DNA from: Duganella sp. Root336D2
GTDB lineage: Bacteria > Pseudomonadota > Gammaproteobacteria > Burkholderiales > Burkholderiaceae_D
DNA length: 64,000 bases
Direction: 5' to 3'
Assembly: GCF_001425005.1 (NCBI RefSeq)
Contig: NZ_LMDB01000037.1
Location: 355,825 to 419,824 of the forward strand
A model generated the notes under the pieces. It was not told the DNA's origin and made no database searches. It saw only the letters and a program-made list of their open reading frames with translations. A program made the position numbers and the translations under genes. Of the stretch, positions 52,788-61,496 are shown piece by piece (within the stretch, counting starts at the first letter, position 1; every line of letters starts with the position of its first letter).

Positions 52788-54095
52788 TTATTCGCCGAGG
52801 CGGATCATGCCTGCGGCTACTGTCTGGTGCGTGACTTCATCGATCAGGATGAAGGCGCCGGTGGCGCGGATATCCGAATAGGCATCGGCCGCCAGCGGTT
52901 GCTGCACGGTCAGCGCGATGCGCGCCACGTCGTTCAGCTTCAACGCATCCGCATCGTGCCGCTGCTGGGTGTTGATGTCAAGGATGGAGTCGATTTTGCT
53001 CACTTTTGCAGCGCTCTGCCTGGTGCCATGCTTGATCCAGTACTTGCGGCGCAGGTCCAGCGGTTCTTCGGACAGCCAGCACACGTCCGCGTTCACCTGC
53101 TTGAGCAGGTTTGCCGGCTGCGCGCTGGAGGCCAGCAGGTCGCCACGCGATACGTCGACGTATTCCTCCAGCACGATGGTAACGGACTGGCCGGCGCTGG
53201 CGCTTTGCAGGGAGCCGTCGAAGGTGACGATCTCCTTGACCGTGGCGCTCTGGCCGGAAGGCTGCACCACCAGCTTGTCGCCGACCGAAACGTTGCCGGC
53301 TTCGATACGCCCCATGTAGCCGCGGAAGTCATTGGCTTCGTGGCCGTTGTGGCGCGCCACCAGCTGCACCGGGAAGCGGAAGGCGGAGTTGTGCGATTCG
53401 TCGTACACCGAGAGGTCTTCCAGCAGCTCGATCAGGGTAGGACCCTGGTACCAAGGCATCTTGCCGGATTGCTCGACCACGTTGTCGCCGGCCAGCGCGG
53501 ACAGCGGAATGGTCTTCACGTCCTTGATGCCCAGGGTTGCCGCGAATTCGCCGTATGCCTTGACGATGCGCTCGTACACGTCCTGGTCGTAGTTCACCAG
53601 GTCCATCTTGTTCACTGCCACCACCACGTGCTCGATCTGCAGCAGGTGGGCGATGGTGGAGTGGCGCTTGGTCTGGATCAGCAGGTCTACGCCGCCGTCT
53701 TCGCGCAGCTTCACTTTCGACACGTCGACCAGGAGGATCACGGCATCGGCGGTGGAGGCGCCGGTCACCATATTGCGGGTGTACTGTTCGTGGCCCGGGG
53801 TGTCGGCAATGATGAACTTGCGCTTGGGCGTGGCGAAGTAGCGGTAGGCCACGTCGATGGTGATGCCTTGCTCGCGCTCCGCTTCCAGGCCGTCGGTCAG
53901 CAGGGACAGGTCGATGGTGTCGCCCACGGTGCGCTTATGCTTGGCGCGCGACACGGCTGCCAGCTGGTCGGCGAAGATGCCCTTGCTGTCGAACAGCAGG
54001 CGGCCGATCAGGGTGCTCTTGCCGTCGTCGACGGAGCCGGCGGTGATGAAGCGCAGCAGGTTGCGTTCGTTCAGGTTCTCGTTCAGTGCGTTCAT
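52788..54095 (-). CDS. cysN: Sulfate adenylyltransferase, GTPase subunit
   Basis: 435 aa, EF-Tu-like. Walker A is GSVDDGKSTLIGRLLFDSK, with DTPGHEQYTRNM and NKMDLVNYD. GTP hydrolysis drives APS formation by CysD. There is no fused CysC kinase domain, which agrees with direct APS reduction by the CysH here. The start shares a base with the cysD stop (TGATG). Confidence 0.96.
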   Translation of the reverse strand: MNALNENLNERNLLRFITAGSVDDGKSTLIGRLLFDSKGIFADQLAAVSRAKHKRTVGDTIDLSLLTDGLEAEREQGITIDVAYRYFATPKRKFIIADTPGHEQYTRNMVTGASTADAVILLVDVSKVKLREDGGVDLLIQTKRHSTIAHLLQIEHVVVAVNKMDLVNYDQDVYERIVKAYGEFAATLGIKDVKTIPLSALAGDNVVEQSGKMPWYQGPTLIELLEDLSVYDESHNSAFRFPVQLVARHNGHEANDFRGYMGRIEAGNVSVGDKLVVQPSGQSATVKEIVTFDGSLQSASAGQSVTIVLEEYVDVSRGDLLASSAQPANLLKQVNADVCWLSEEPLDLRRKYWIKHGTRQSAAKVSKIDSILDINTQQRHDADALKLNDVARIALTVQQPLAADAYSDIRATGAFILIDEVTHQTVAAGMIRLGE

Positions 54096-55018
54096 CAGAA
54101 GTATCCTTGCTTCTTGCGTTTTTCCATGGAGGCTTCGGAGGTCTGGTCGTCCATCCGGGTGGCGCCGCGCTCGGTGATCTGGGTCACTGCGGTTTCGGCG
54201 ATGATCGCGCCCACGTCGGCAGCGTCGGAAGACACAGGGCAGGTGCAGGAGATGTCGCCCACGGTGCGGAAGCGCACTACCTGGGTTTCGACGGTCTCGC
54301 CTTCACGGGCCGGGGTCAGGTCGGTCAGCGGCACCAGCAGGCCGTTGCGCGGGATCACCTGGCGTTGGTGCGCGAAATAGATCGACGGCAGCGCCAGGTT
54401 TTCGCGGGCGATGTACTGCCACACATCCAGCTCGGTCCAGTTCGAGATCGGGAACACACGCATGTTCTCGCCTGGGTGGACGCGGGTGTTATACAGGTCC
54501 CACAGTTCCGGGCGCTGGGCTTTCGGGTCCCACTGGCCGAATTCGTCGCGGAAGGAGAAGATGCGCTCCTTGGCGCGCGCCTTCTCTTCATCGCGGCGGG
54601 CGCCGCCGATGCAGGCGTCGAAACCGTGTTCGGCGATGGTTTCCAGCAGCGTCACGGCTTGCGCGGCATTGCGCGAATCGGTGGCCGGGTTGCGCAGGCG
54701 CACGGTGCCCTTCTTGATCGAATCCTCGACGGAGCCGACGATCAGGCGTTCGCCCAGTTCGGCCACGCGGCGGTCGCGGAACTCGATCACTTCCGGGAAG
54801 TTATGGCCGGTGTCGATGTGCACCAGCGGGAATGGGAATTTCCCTGGGCGGAAAGCCTTTTCCGCCAGGCGCAGCAGCACCACGGAGTCCTTGCCGCCGC
54901 TGAACAGCAGGGCAGGGTTCGAGCATTCGGCGGCGACCTCGCGCAGGATGTGGATGGCCTCCGACTCCAGCGCGTCCAGATGGCGCGAGTTGACGTGTTG
55001 TTCTACCAGTGCGTTCAT
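54095..55018 (-). CDS. cysD: Sulfate adenylyltransferase, catalytic subunit
   Basis: 307 aa of the PP-loop family. It contains LLFSGGKDSVVLLRLAEKAF, HIDTGHNFPEVIEFRD and IGGARRDEEKARAKERIFSFRD. It adenylates sulfate to APS together with CysN. The start follows the cysH stop without a gap (TAAATG). Confidence 0.96.
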   Translation of the reverse strand: MNALVEQHVNSRHLDALESEAIHILREVAAECSNPALLFSGGKDSVVLLRLAEKAFRPGKFPFPLVHIDTGHNFPEVIEFRDRRVAELGERLIVGSVEDSIKKGTVRLRNPATDSRNAAQAVTLLETIAEHGFDACIGGARRDEEKARAKERIFSFRDEFGQWDPKAQRPELWDLYNTRVHPGENMRVFPISNWTELDVWQYIARENLALPSIYFAHQRQVIPRNGLLVPLTDLTPAREGETVETQVVRFRTVGDISCTCPVSSDAADVGAIIAETAVTQITERGATRMDDQTSEASMEKRKKQGYF

Positions 55019-55732
55019 TTAGCTTACTTTCTTAATTCGAATCAGTTTGCCGTCTACCAGGTGCAAGCCGCATTCCTTGGAGTCCGGGTTTTCCCACCAC
55101 CAGCGGCCGGCGCGTACGTCCTCGCCTGGCTGGATGGCGCGGGTGCAGGGTTCGCAGCCGATCGACGGATAACCCTGGTCGTGCAGCGGGTTGTAGGGCA
55201 CGTCGTTGGCGCGGATGTAGTCCCACACTTCCTGTTCCGACCAGTCGGCCAGGGGATTGAACTTTTCCATGCGGTGCGAACCATCATACTCCTGCACCGG
55301 CAGGTCGGAGCGGGTTGCAGATTGGGCGCGACGCTGGCCGGTAATCCACGATTTTTTGCCGTTCAGGGCGCGGCCCAGCGGCTCCACTTTGCGGATGTTG
55401 CAGCATTCCTTGCGCAGTTCAACGCTGTCGTAGAAGGCGTTCAGGCCTTTCTTTTCCACGTAGGCGTCGATGTCGGCCTGCACCGGGCGGTACAGCGCGA
55501 TCTCATAGCCGTAACGCTCCTGCACGCGCTCCACCATGCTGGTGGTTTCCTGGTGCAGGCGACCGGTCTGCAGCGAGAAGATACCGATCGGCAGGCCGGC
55601 CTTCAGGATCAGGTCCGTCAGGACCATGTCCTCGGCGGCCAGGCTGGAGGCGAAAACTGCAGGCGAGAACTCTTCCGCAACGCGTTCGAGCGTGGCGAGC
55701 GTATCCCGCACGCGGGTGGCAAGCTCGCTCAT
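55019..55732 (-). CDS. cysH: Adenylylsulfate (APS) reductase
   Basis: 237 aa. Iron-sulfur cysteines are present as CC (ELRKECCNIRK) and CxxC (GCEPCTRAI), plus the catalytic Cys in KECGLH. The CC...CxxC set marks the APS-reducing assimilatory type and not the PAPS-specific enterobacterial enzyme. This explains the absence of cysC. It lies 2 nt after the DUF934 gene. Confidence 0.95.
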   Translation of the reverse strand: MSELATRVRDTLATLERVAEEFSPAVFASSLAAEDMVLTDLILKAGLPIGIFSLQTGRLHQETTSMVERVQERYGYEIALYRPVQADIDAYVEKKGLNAFYDSVELRKECCNIRKVEPLGRALNGKKSWITGQRRAQSATRSDLPVQEYDGSHRMEKFNPLADWSEQEVWDYIRANDVPYNPLHDQGYPSIGCEPCTRAIQPGEDVRAGRWWWENPDSKECGLHLVDGKLIRIKKVS

Positions 55733-55734
55733 GG

Positions 55735-56283
55735 TCAGGCTCCTGCGGCAGGCGTAGGACGTGCGTGGCGGCGGAACAGCGGAACGCGCTGGTCGACCGA
55801 TGCCTGGTAAGTCTCGCTGAACACGGTCAGGCCTTTCAGGGCGTCTTCAATGCTGCGGTCCGGGCGCGTGTCGTAGGCGTCGAAGCCCACGCGCTGCATC
55901 GAGAACAGCTGGTCGCGCAACACGTCGCCGATGGCGCGCAGTTCGCCGGTCCAGCCCAGGCGGGAACGCAGGTTCCAGGCATGGGAATAGCCGCGGCCGT
56001 CCGTGAACTTCGGGAAGTCGACTGCCACCAGCGCCAGGCGCGGCAGGTCGTCGCGCAGTGCGACCGGGTCCTCGTCCGGTGCCAGCCACACGGCGATTTC
56101 GCCGGCGGCAGCGCGGGCGGAAAGCGCATCGCGCTGCGCCAGCCAGGCTGCCAGCGGCAGGATCACGCGGCCTGCCGGTATTTCCAGTGCTGCCACGGTG
56201 GCTGCTTCGGCACCTTCTTCGGCGCGCACCAGGTTCCAGTCGTCGGCCACGATTGCGCGGCCCTTGATGATTTGCTTAGGCAT
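55735..56283 (-). CDS. DUF934 protein of the sulfite reduction operon
   Basis: 182 aa with the DUF934 signature DFPKFTDGRGYSHAWNLRSRLGW and RVGFDAYDTRPDRSIEDAL. Genes of this family lie almost always beside cysI/cysH in proteobacteria and are thought to assist sulfite reduction. The biochemical role is unresolved. It overlaps cysI by 8 nt. Confidence 0.92.
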   Translation of the reverse strand: MPKQIIKGRAIVADDWNLVRAEEGAEAATVAALEIPAGRVILPLAAWLAQRDALSARAAAGEIAVWLAPDEDPVALRDDLPRLALVAVDFPKFTDGRGYSHAWNLRSRLGWTGELRAIGDVLRDQLFSMQRVGFDAYDTRPDRSIEDALKGLTVFSETYQASVDQRVPLFRRHARPTPAAGA

Positions 56284-57967
56284 ATTCGTCTTCTCCTACC
56301 AGGCGGCCAGCGGTTTCAATCGGCGTGGCGTATACAAATTCCTTGAACGGGACAATGCCCAGGCGCTGCGCGGTATCGACGAAGCGCTCTTCCGGAGTGC
56401 GCTCGCGTACATATACCTGCAGCAGGCGGTCGATCACTTCCGGCATCTGCTGCGCGGAGAACGATGGGCCGATGATCTTGCCGATGGCGGAGTTGTTGCC
56501 TTGCGCGCCGCCAATCGACACCTGGTACCATTCGCTGCCGTCCTTGTCGACGCCCAGCACGCCGATATTGCCGACGTGGTGGTGGCCGCAGGCGTTGATG
56601 CAGCCCGAGATATTGAGCTCGAAGTCGCCGATATCGTGCAGGAAGTCGATATGGTCGAAGCGCTCTGCAATGGCCTGGGCGATAGGGATCGACTTGGCAT
56701 TCGCCAGCGAGCAGAAGTCGCCGCCTGGACAGCAGATAATGTCGGTCAGCAGGCCGATATTCGGCGTTGCCAGGCCATGCGACTTGATCTCCTGCCACAG
56801 CGCGAACAACTGGGATTGTTCGACGTCGGCCAGCACGATGTTCTGTTCGTGGGTCACGCGCAGTTCTGCAAAGCTGTAACGGTCAGCCAGGTCGGCCATG
56901 TAATCCATCTGCTCGGCGGTCGCATCGCCCGGCGGTACGCCGGTCTTCTTCAGCGACAGCACCACGGCTGCGTAGCCCGGCACCTTGTGCGCTTTCACAT
57001 TGCGCTTCAACCAATTGTTGAAGGCCTTGTTGTCGGCGTGGCCGGCAGCCGGATCGATGGCCGGCAGCGACTTGTAGGCGTGTGGCTGGAAGTAGGCGAT
57101 GATGCGCTCCATCTCATCCAGCGTCAGGGTCTGCTCGGTGCCTTTCAGGTCTTCCCACTCGGCTTCCACCTGGCGGGTGAATTCTTCCACGCCCAGGGCT
57201 TTCAGCAGGATCTTGATGCGGGCTTTGTACTTGTTATCGCGGCGGCCATGCAGGTTATACACGCGCATGATCGCTTCGGTATAGGTCAGCAGGTGTTCGC
57301 GCGGCAGGAACTCGCGGATCACGGAACCCAGGATCGGGGTGCGGCCCATGCCGCCGCCGACCATCACCTTGAAGCCGATTTCGCCGGCTTCGTTGTGCAC
57401 CACCGTCAGGCCGATATCGTGCACCGCGATGGCGGCACGGTCTTCCACGGCGCCGTTGATCGCCACCTTGAATTTGCGGGGCAGGGCGATGAATTCGGGG
57501 TGGAAGGTCGACCACTGGCGCAGCACTTCGGCGTAAGGGCGCGGATCGATGATCTCGTCGGCGGCCACGCCGGCGAATTCGTCGGAAGTGACGTTGCGGA
57601 TGCAGTTGCCCGAGGTCTGGATGGCGTGCATTTCCACCGAAGCCAGGTCGCTCAGGATTTCCGGCGTCTCTTCCAGCTTGATCCAGTTGAACTGGATATT
57701 CTGGCGGGTGGTGAAGTGGCCATAGCCGCGGTCATACTTGCGGGCGATATGCGCGAACATGCGCATTTGCCTGGAGCTGAGCAGGCCGTAAGGAACGGCG
57801 ATACGCAGCATATAAGCGTGGCGCTGCATATAAAGGCCGTTCTGCAAGCGCAGTGGCAGGAATTCGGCCTCGGTCAACTCATCGTTCAGGCGGCGTTGAA
57901 CCTGGTCGCGATACTGCGCGATGCGTTCGCGGATGATGAGGTGGTCGTATTGATCGTATTGATACAT
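56276..57967 (-). CDS. cysI: Sulfite (nitrite/sulfite-family) reductase hemoprotein
   Basis: 563 aa from ATG 57967. It has two ferredoxin-like half domains, and siroheme/[4Fe-4S] cysteines in CCPGGDFCSLANAKS (C-x5-C) and SGCINACGHHHVGNIG (C-x3-C). It reduces sulfite to sulfide. No cysJ flavoprotein is nearby, so the electron donor is probably a ferredoxin or an unlinked protein. First gene of the sulfate operon and divergent from cysB. Confidence 0.94.
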   Translation of the reverse strand: MYQYDQYDHLIIRERIAQYRDQVQRRLNDELTEAEFLPLRLQNGLYMQRHAYMLRIAVPYGLLSSRQMRMFAHIARKYDRGYGHFTTRQNIQFNWIKLEETPEILSDLASVEMHAIQTSGNCIRNVTSDEFAGVAADEIIDPRPYAEVLRQWSTFHPEFIALPRKFKVAINGAVEDRAAIAVHDIGLTVVHNEAGEIGFKVMVGGGMGRTPILGSVIREFLPREHLLTYTEAIMRVYNLHGRRDNKYKARIKILLKALGVEEFTRQVEAEWEDLKGTEQTLTLDEMERIIAYFQPHAYKSLPAIDPAAGHADNKAFNNWLKRNVKAHKVPGYAAVVLSLKKTGVPPGDATAEQMDYMADLADRYSFAELRVTHEQNIVLADVEQSQLFALWQEIKSHGLATPNIGLLTDIICCPGGDFCSLANAKSIPIAQAIAERFDHIDFLHDIGDFELNISGCINACGHHHVGNIGVLGVDKDGSEWYQVSIGGAQGNNSAIGKIIGPSFSAQQMPEVIDRLLQVYVRERTPEERFVDTAQRLGIVPFKEFVYATPIETAGRLVGEDEYA

Positions 57968-58048
57968 AGCTTTCCCAGTAAGGCATGCCCAGAGTGGATT
58001 CAATGGTAATAAACTGGGGCCTTATTCCAAACAACATAGTCTTTATTT

Positions 58049-58073
58049 GCTTATATGCTGTTAAGGCATAAGC
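58049..58073. promoter_or_regulatory. Candidate CysB-binding dyad between cysI and cysB
   Basis: GCTTAT ... ATAAGC with a 13-nt centre (58049-58073), in the AT-rich 148-nt gap between the divergent genes. The TTAT-N13-ATAA core has the T-Nx-A symmetry of LysR-type sites. Assignment to CysB is positional. Confidence 0.55.
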
Positions 58074-58115
58074 ATCAGCGTAAAATATGCGCTGGGGAGT
58101 CCAACGAGAGCGAGA

Positions 58116-59057
58116 ATGAACCTTCACCAACTGCGATTCGTGCGGGAAGCCGTGCGCCAGAACTACAACCTGACCGACGCCGCCAAGGCCTTGTTTACAT
58201 CCCAGCCGGGCGTTTCCAAGGCGATCATCGAGCTGGAAGAAGAGTTGGGTGTTGATATTTTCACAAGGCATGGCAAGCGGATTCGCGGCCTGACCGAGCC
58301 AGGCCGGCTGGTTTTGTCCTCGGTTGAACTGATCATGCAGGAGATCGACAGCCTGAAACGGATCGGCAAGGAGTATGCGGCCCAGGACTCGGGCAGCTTC
58401 ACCATCGCCACCACCCACACCCAGGCCCGTTACACCTTGCCTAAAGTAGTACAGGCCTTCATGCAGAAGTACCCGAAGGTGCGCTTGTCTTTATTGCAAG
58501 GCAATCCGAAGCAGATCGCGGAAATGGTACAGCGCGACCAGGCCGACCTGGCCATCGCCACCGAATCGATCGCCGCCATCGACGGCCTGATTACCCTGCC
58601 TTGCTACCAATGGGAGCACGTGGTGGTGGTGCCGCCGGACCATCCGCTGTTAAGGATCAAGTCCGTCACGCTGGAAGAAGTGGCCGAGCACCACATCATC
58701 ACGTATGATGCCGCCTTCGCCGGCCGGTCGCGCATCGACCAGGCTTTCGAAAAGCGGGGCTTGAAGCCGGATGTGCTGCTGGAAGCGATCGATGCTGACG
58801 TGATCAAGACCTATGTGGAACTGGGCATGGGCGTCGGGATCATCGCCGGCATGGCCTTCGACCCTGAACGCGACCGCAACCTGCGGGCCGTCCCCGCCGG
58901 CCACCTGTTCGGCATGAATGTGTCGCGCGTGGCCGTCAAGCAGGGTGCCTACCTGCGATCCTATATATATACCTTCATCGAGCTGCTGGCGCCGACGTTG
59001 AACCGCAAGCTGATCGAACAGGCGATGAAGGGCGAACATGAGAACTACGAACTGTGA
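58116..59057 (+). CDS. cysB: LysR-type regulator CysB
   Basis: 313 aa. The N-terminal winged HTH is MNLHQLRFVREAVRQNYNLTDAAKALFTSQPGVSKAI. The effector domain keeps Thr100 and Thr102 in TTHTQARYTLP, the sulfate/O-acetylserine site of CysB. It activates sulfate assimilation genes under sulfur limitation, here presumably the divergent cysI operon. The stop overlaps the next gene's GTG start. Confidence 0.95.
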   Translation: MNLHQLRFVREAVRQNYNLTDAAKALFTSQPGVSKAIIELEEELGVDIFTRHGKRIRGLTEPGRLVLSSVELIMQEIDSLKRIGKEYAAQDSGSFTIATTHTQARYTLPKVVQAFMQKYPKVRLSLLQGNPKQIAEMVQRDQADLAIATESIAAIDGLITLPCYQWEHVVVVPPDHPLLRIKSVTLEEVAEHHIITYDAAFAGRSRIDQAFEKRGLKPDVLLEAIDADVIKTYVELGMGVGIIAGMAFDPERDRNLRAVPAGHLFGMNVSRVAVKQGAYLRSYIYTFIELLAPTLNRKLIEQAMKGEHENYEL

Positions 59058-59506
59058 TTAACGAAGACGAACTGTACGAAGTGCGCGAGCACATCGAAGA
59101 ACTGCTGGATGGCCATGAGGTCCTGCAGCTGGAAAGCCTTGACCTGGATAGCCTGGAGGCCGCGCCGGGCCAGTATACGGCCGTCTACGCCGAGTTCCTG
59201 TGGTCCCAGTTGGGACGTGAAAAACAGGACAAGTTCCTGAAACAGCTGCGTGACAAGGTCGGCAAGGATGTGCTGCTGGTCTTGATGGGCGAAGACTATG
59301 TCGATGGCGAGAGCTTCCCGATCGCCCGCACCGACCAGCATGGAAATACCTACGAATTCCAGAAAGATGACGACGGAAACCGTATCGAAGTGATGAAGAA
59401 CTACCCGTCCGACAGCTGGCTGCGCAAGCGTTTGGGCATCGCTGCGCGTGAAATCAAGGTCTTGCGGTCTGAATATTACTGGGTTGTTACATCACGCCTG
59501 AAGTAA
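59054..59506 (+). CDS. Hypothetical acidic protein coupled to cysB
   Basis: 150 aa with a GTG start in the cysB stop (GTGA). Acidic N-terminal helices (INEDELYEVREHIEELLDGHEVLQLESLDLDSLE) are followed by an alpha/beta part (LLVLMGEDYVDGESFPIARTDQHGNTYEFQKDDDGNRIEVMKNYP) and a basic C-terminus. No signal peptide or known motif. The family is not recognised. Translational coupling suggests a function connected with CysB or sulfur status. Confidence 0.78.
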   Translation: MINEDELYEVREHIEELLDGHEVLQLESLDLDSLEAAPGQYTAVYAEFLWSQLGREKQDKFLKQLRDKVGKDVLLVLMGEDYVDGESFPIARTDQHGNTYEFQKDDDGNRIEVMKNYPSDSWLRKRLGIAAREIKVLRSEYYWVVTSRLK

Positions 59507-59521
59507 TTTTTTCCTGTCACA

Positions 59522-59580
59522 TTGTTGAAGTAATTGAGGGGCAATATAGCTGCGTTTGAAACATTTCCCTCAACTTCAAC
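59522..59580 (+). promoter_or_regulatory. Porin promoter embedded in a large inverted repeat
   Basis: TTGTTG (59522-59527), 17-nt spacer, TATAGC (59545-59550). The left arm GTTGAAG-taa-TTGAGGG (59524-59540) overlaps the -35, and the right arm CCCTCAA-c-TTCAAC (59567-59580) lies downstream of the -10. The arms are complementary over 14 bases apart from a short insertion. Confidence 0.7.
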
Positions 59581-59595
59581 AACGTAGGACAACAA

Positions 59596-60678
59596 GTGAA
59601 AAAACTTACTCTGGCAGCACTGATCATCGGCGGTTTCGCAGCACAAGCTCAAGCCCAGTCCAATGTGACCATTTACGGTATCGCTGACGCTGGCTTTGTC
59701 GCTGAGCGTGGCGGCGTGAACGGCAGCGTCAACAAGGTGACCAGTGGTGTGGGTTCGGCTTCCCGTCTGGGCTTCAAAGGTGTTGAAGACCTGGGTGGCG
59801 GCACTTCCGCAATCTTCGCAATCGAATCCGGCGTCAAGATCGACACCGGCGACCAGGACACCGCAGGCGTGTTCGCCCAGCGCCAGGCTTTCGTTGGCCT
59901 GAAGAGCGCTGAAATGGGCCAGGTCACCCTGGGCCGCCAGTACACCATGCTGTACAACGCCCTGTCGCAAGTTGCCGACCCATTCGGCGCCGGCTATGCT
60001 GGCAGCGCCAAGAACCTGTTCCCTACCGGCGGCGTCAATACCCGCCTGTCGAACTCCATCGTCTATAACTCGCCGGTATTCTCCGGCTTCAGCGTCGATG
60101 CGCTGTATGGCATGGGCGAGCAGGCTGGCGATAACACTGCCGGCCGCCAGTTCGGCTTTGGCGTGAACTACACCAGCAAGGAACTGAACGTTCGCCTGGT
60201 TCACAACAATAAGAACAACGACACCGCTGCCGTGGGCGCCACCCCAGCCGTGCGCAAAGACAAAGCCAAGAATACCCTGCTGGCTGCTAACTACGACTTC
60301 GGCGTCGCCAAAGTCTACTTCGGCTACGAAAAAGACAAAGGCGCCGGCTCGGCACCGCTGCCAGTGGCTAACGCCTACGGCCTGAAAGTTGCACCCAAGT
60401 CCTCCGCTGACAGCGCCGAATGGCTGCTGGGCGTAGGCGTGCCAATGGGCGGCGGCACCCTGGTTGCTTCCTACATCCACAAAGATGACAAGCAAAACGC
60501 CCAGGACGCAAACCAGTTCGGCATCGGCTACCTGTACGCCCTGTCCAAGCGCACCACTGCGTACACCGCGATCGCCAAGATCAAGAACAAGAACGGCGCC
60601 GGCTACACCGTTGGCAACAACACTGAAGCCGGTACGGGCGACAAAGCGTTCAACCTGGGTGTACGCCACGCCTTCTAA
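59596..60678 (+). CDS. Outer-membrane porin (Gram-negative porin, Burkholderiales type)
   Basis: 360 aa with a GTG start behind AGGA. Signal peptide MKKLTLAALIIGGFAAQAQA|QSNVTIYGIADAGF. The mature protein has the general-porin pattern: GSASRLGFKGVEDLGGGTSAIFAIESG, LGRQYTMLYN, alternating beta strands, and a C-terminal aromatic residue (NLGVRHAF) recognised by BamA. It forms a trimeric 16-strand diffusion pore. Pyrimidine-ending biased codons suggest high expression. A UUCG-loop terminator follows. Confidence 0.95.
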   Translation: MKKLTLAALIIGGFAAQAQAQSNVTIYGIADAGFVAERGGVNGSVNKVTSGVGSASRLGFKGVEDLGGGTSAIFAIESGVKIDTGDQDTAGVFAQRQAFVGLKSAEMGQVTLGRQYTMLYNALSQVADPFGAGYAGSAKNLFPTGGVNTRLSNSIVYNSPVFSGFSVDALYGMGEQAGDNTAGRQFGFGVNYTSKELNVRLVHNNKNNDTAAVGATPAVRKDKAKNTLLAANYDFGVAKVYFGYEKDKGAGSAPLPVANAYGLKVAPKSSADSAEWLLGVGVPMGGGTLVASYIHKDDKQNAQDANQFGIGYLYALSKRTTAYTAIAKIKNKNGAGYTVGNNTEAGTGDKAFNLGVRHAF

Positions 60679-60728
60679 GCAGGTTTTGTAGCAAAGCAGT
60701 ATCTCTCTCGAGGTGATTCATGATCTTT

Positions 60729-60756
60729 GGCGGGTCTTCGGACCCGCCTTTTTTTA
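60729..60756. terminator. Porin terminator with UUCG tetraloop
   Basis: Stem GGCGGGTC / GACCCGCC closed by a TTCG loop and followed by seven T residues. It overlaps the stop of the convergent kinase gene by 3 nt. Confidence 0.93.
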
Positions 60757-61425
60757 TGTGCCGCAGGGAAGGGGGATGCGGATCGCGATGTGCGTTCCGC
60801 TGCCGCCATCGACCTCCATGCTGCCGCGCATTGCCGCGACACGCTCGCGCATGCCAAGCAGGCCGAGCGCATCGGCCTTCGCCATGTCGCCGACGACAAT
60901 GCCGCGCCCATCATCCGATATGTCGATGAGCAGTTCGCCGCCATCGCGACGGCATCGCACTTCTGCCGTGGCGGCGCCCGCGTGGCGGGCGATATTGGTT
61001 AGCGACTCCTGCACCAGCCGGTAGATGGCGGTGCTGTAACGCTCGTCGAGCACCAGGACCTCTGGCAGTGCATCGAGCAGGCAACTGATGCCGTGCCGCT
61101 TCTCGAATTCCCCCCGTAGCGACTCCAGCGCAAAGTACAAGCCTCCTTCGTCGAGCGCGCGCGGGCGCAGGTTGCCTGCGATGCGGCGCAGCGAGCCGAT
61201 GGCTGTGACGAGCAGGTTGTCCATGCTGGCCAGCCGGGCCTCGGCATCCGGGGAGCCAGGAACCTGTTGCTTCAACAGTGTGAGCTCGACGCGCAGGGTC
61301 GCCAGCAGTTGCCCCAGGTCGTCATGCAGTTCGCGCGAAATATGGACGCGTTCATCCTCCCGGATTTCCGCCAGCGCGGAATCGGTGGAGCGGCGTCCCT
61401 GGACGCGGGTGCGGGGATTCTTCAA
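60754..61425 (-). CDS. Sensorless NarX/DegS-type histidine kinase
   Basis: 223 aa starting at TTG 61425, chosen because a perfect AGGAGG (61437-61432 on the minus strand) lies 6 nt upstream. A TTG at 61455 is the first open codon but lacks one. It has a HisKA_3 dimerisation domain with ERVHISRELHDDLGQLLATLRVEL (phospho-His in ELHDD), then HATPase with QESLTNIARHAG, DDGRGI and GLLGMRERV. There is no membrane or sensory domain and no NarL-type regulator next to it, so the partner is unknown. Confidence 0.88.
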   Translation of the reverse strand: MKNPRTRVQGRRSTDSALAEIREDERVHISRELHDDLGQLLATLRVELTLLKQQVPGSPDAEARLASMDNLLVTAIGSLRRIAGNLRPRALDEGGLYFALESLRGEFEKRHGISCLLDALPEVLVLDERYSTAIYRLVQESLTNIARHAGAATAEVRCRRDGGELLIDISDDGRGIVVGDMAKADALGLLGMRERVAAMRGSMEVDGGSGTHIAIRIPLPCGT

Positions 61426-61496
61426 AGTCGGCCTCCTGGCGGCAGCAACCACCAAGACACCGTATTACAGCAAGCCGCCGGACGGCTTGATCTGGA

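Noticed and set aside
51960..54380. 806-aa plus-strand open frame opposite cobA/cysN
   Set aside because: Shadow frame. The minus-strand genes have complete catalytic motifs.
56003..58009. 668-aa plus-strand open frame opposite cysI
   Set aside because: Shadow of CysI. No start signals or recognisable domain.
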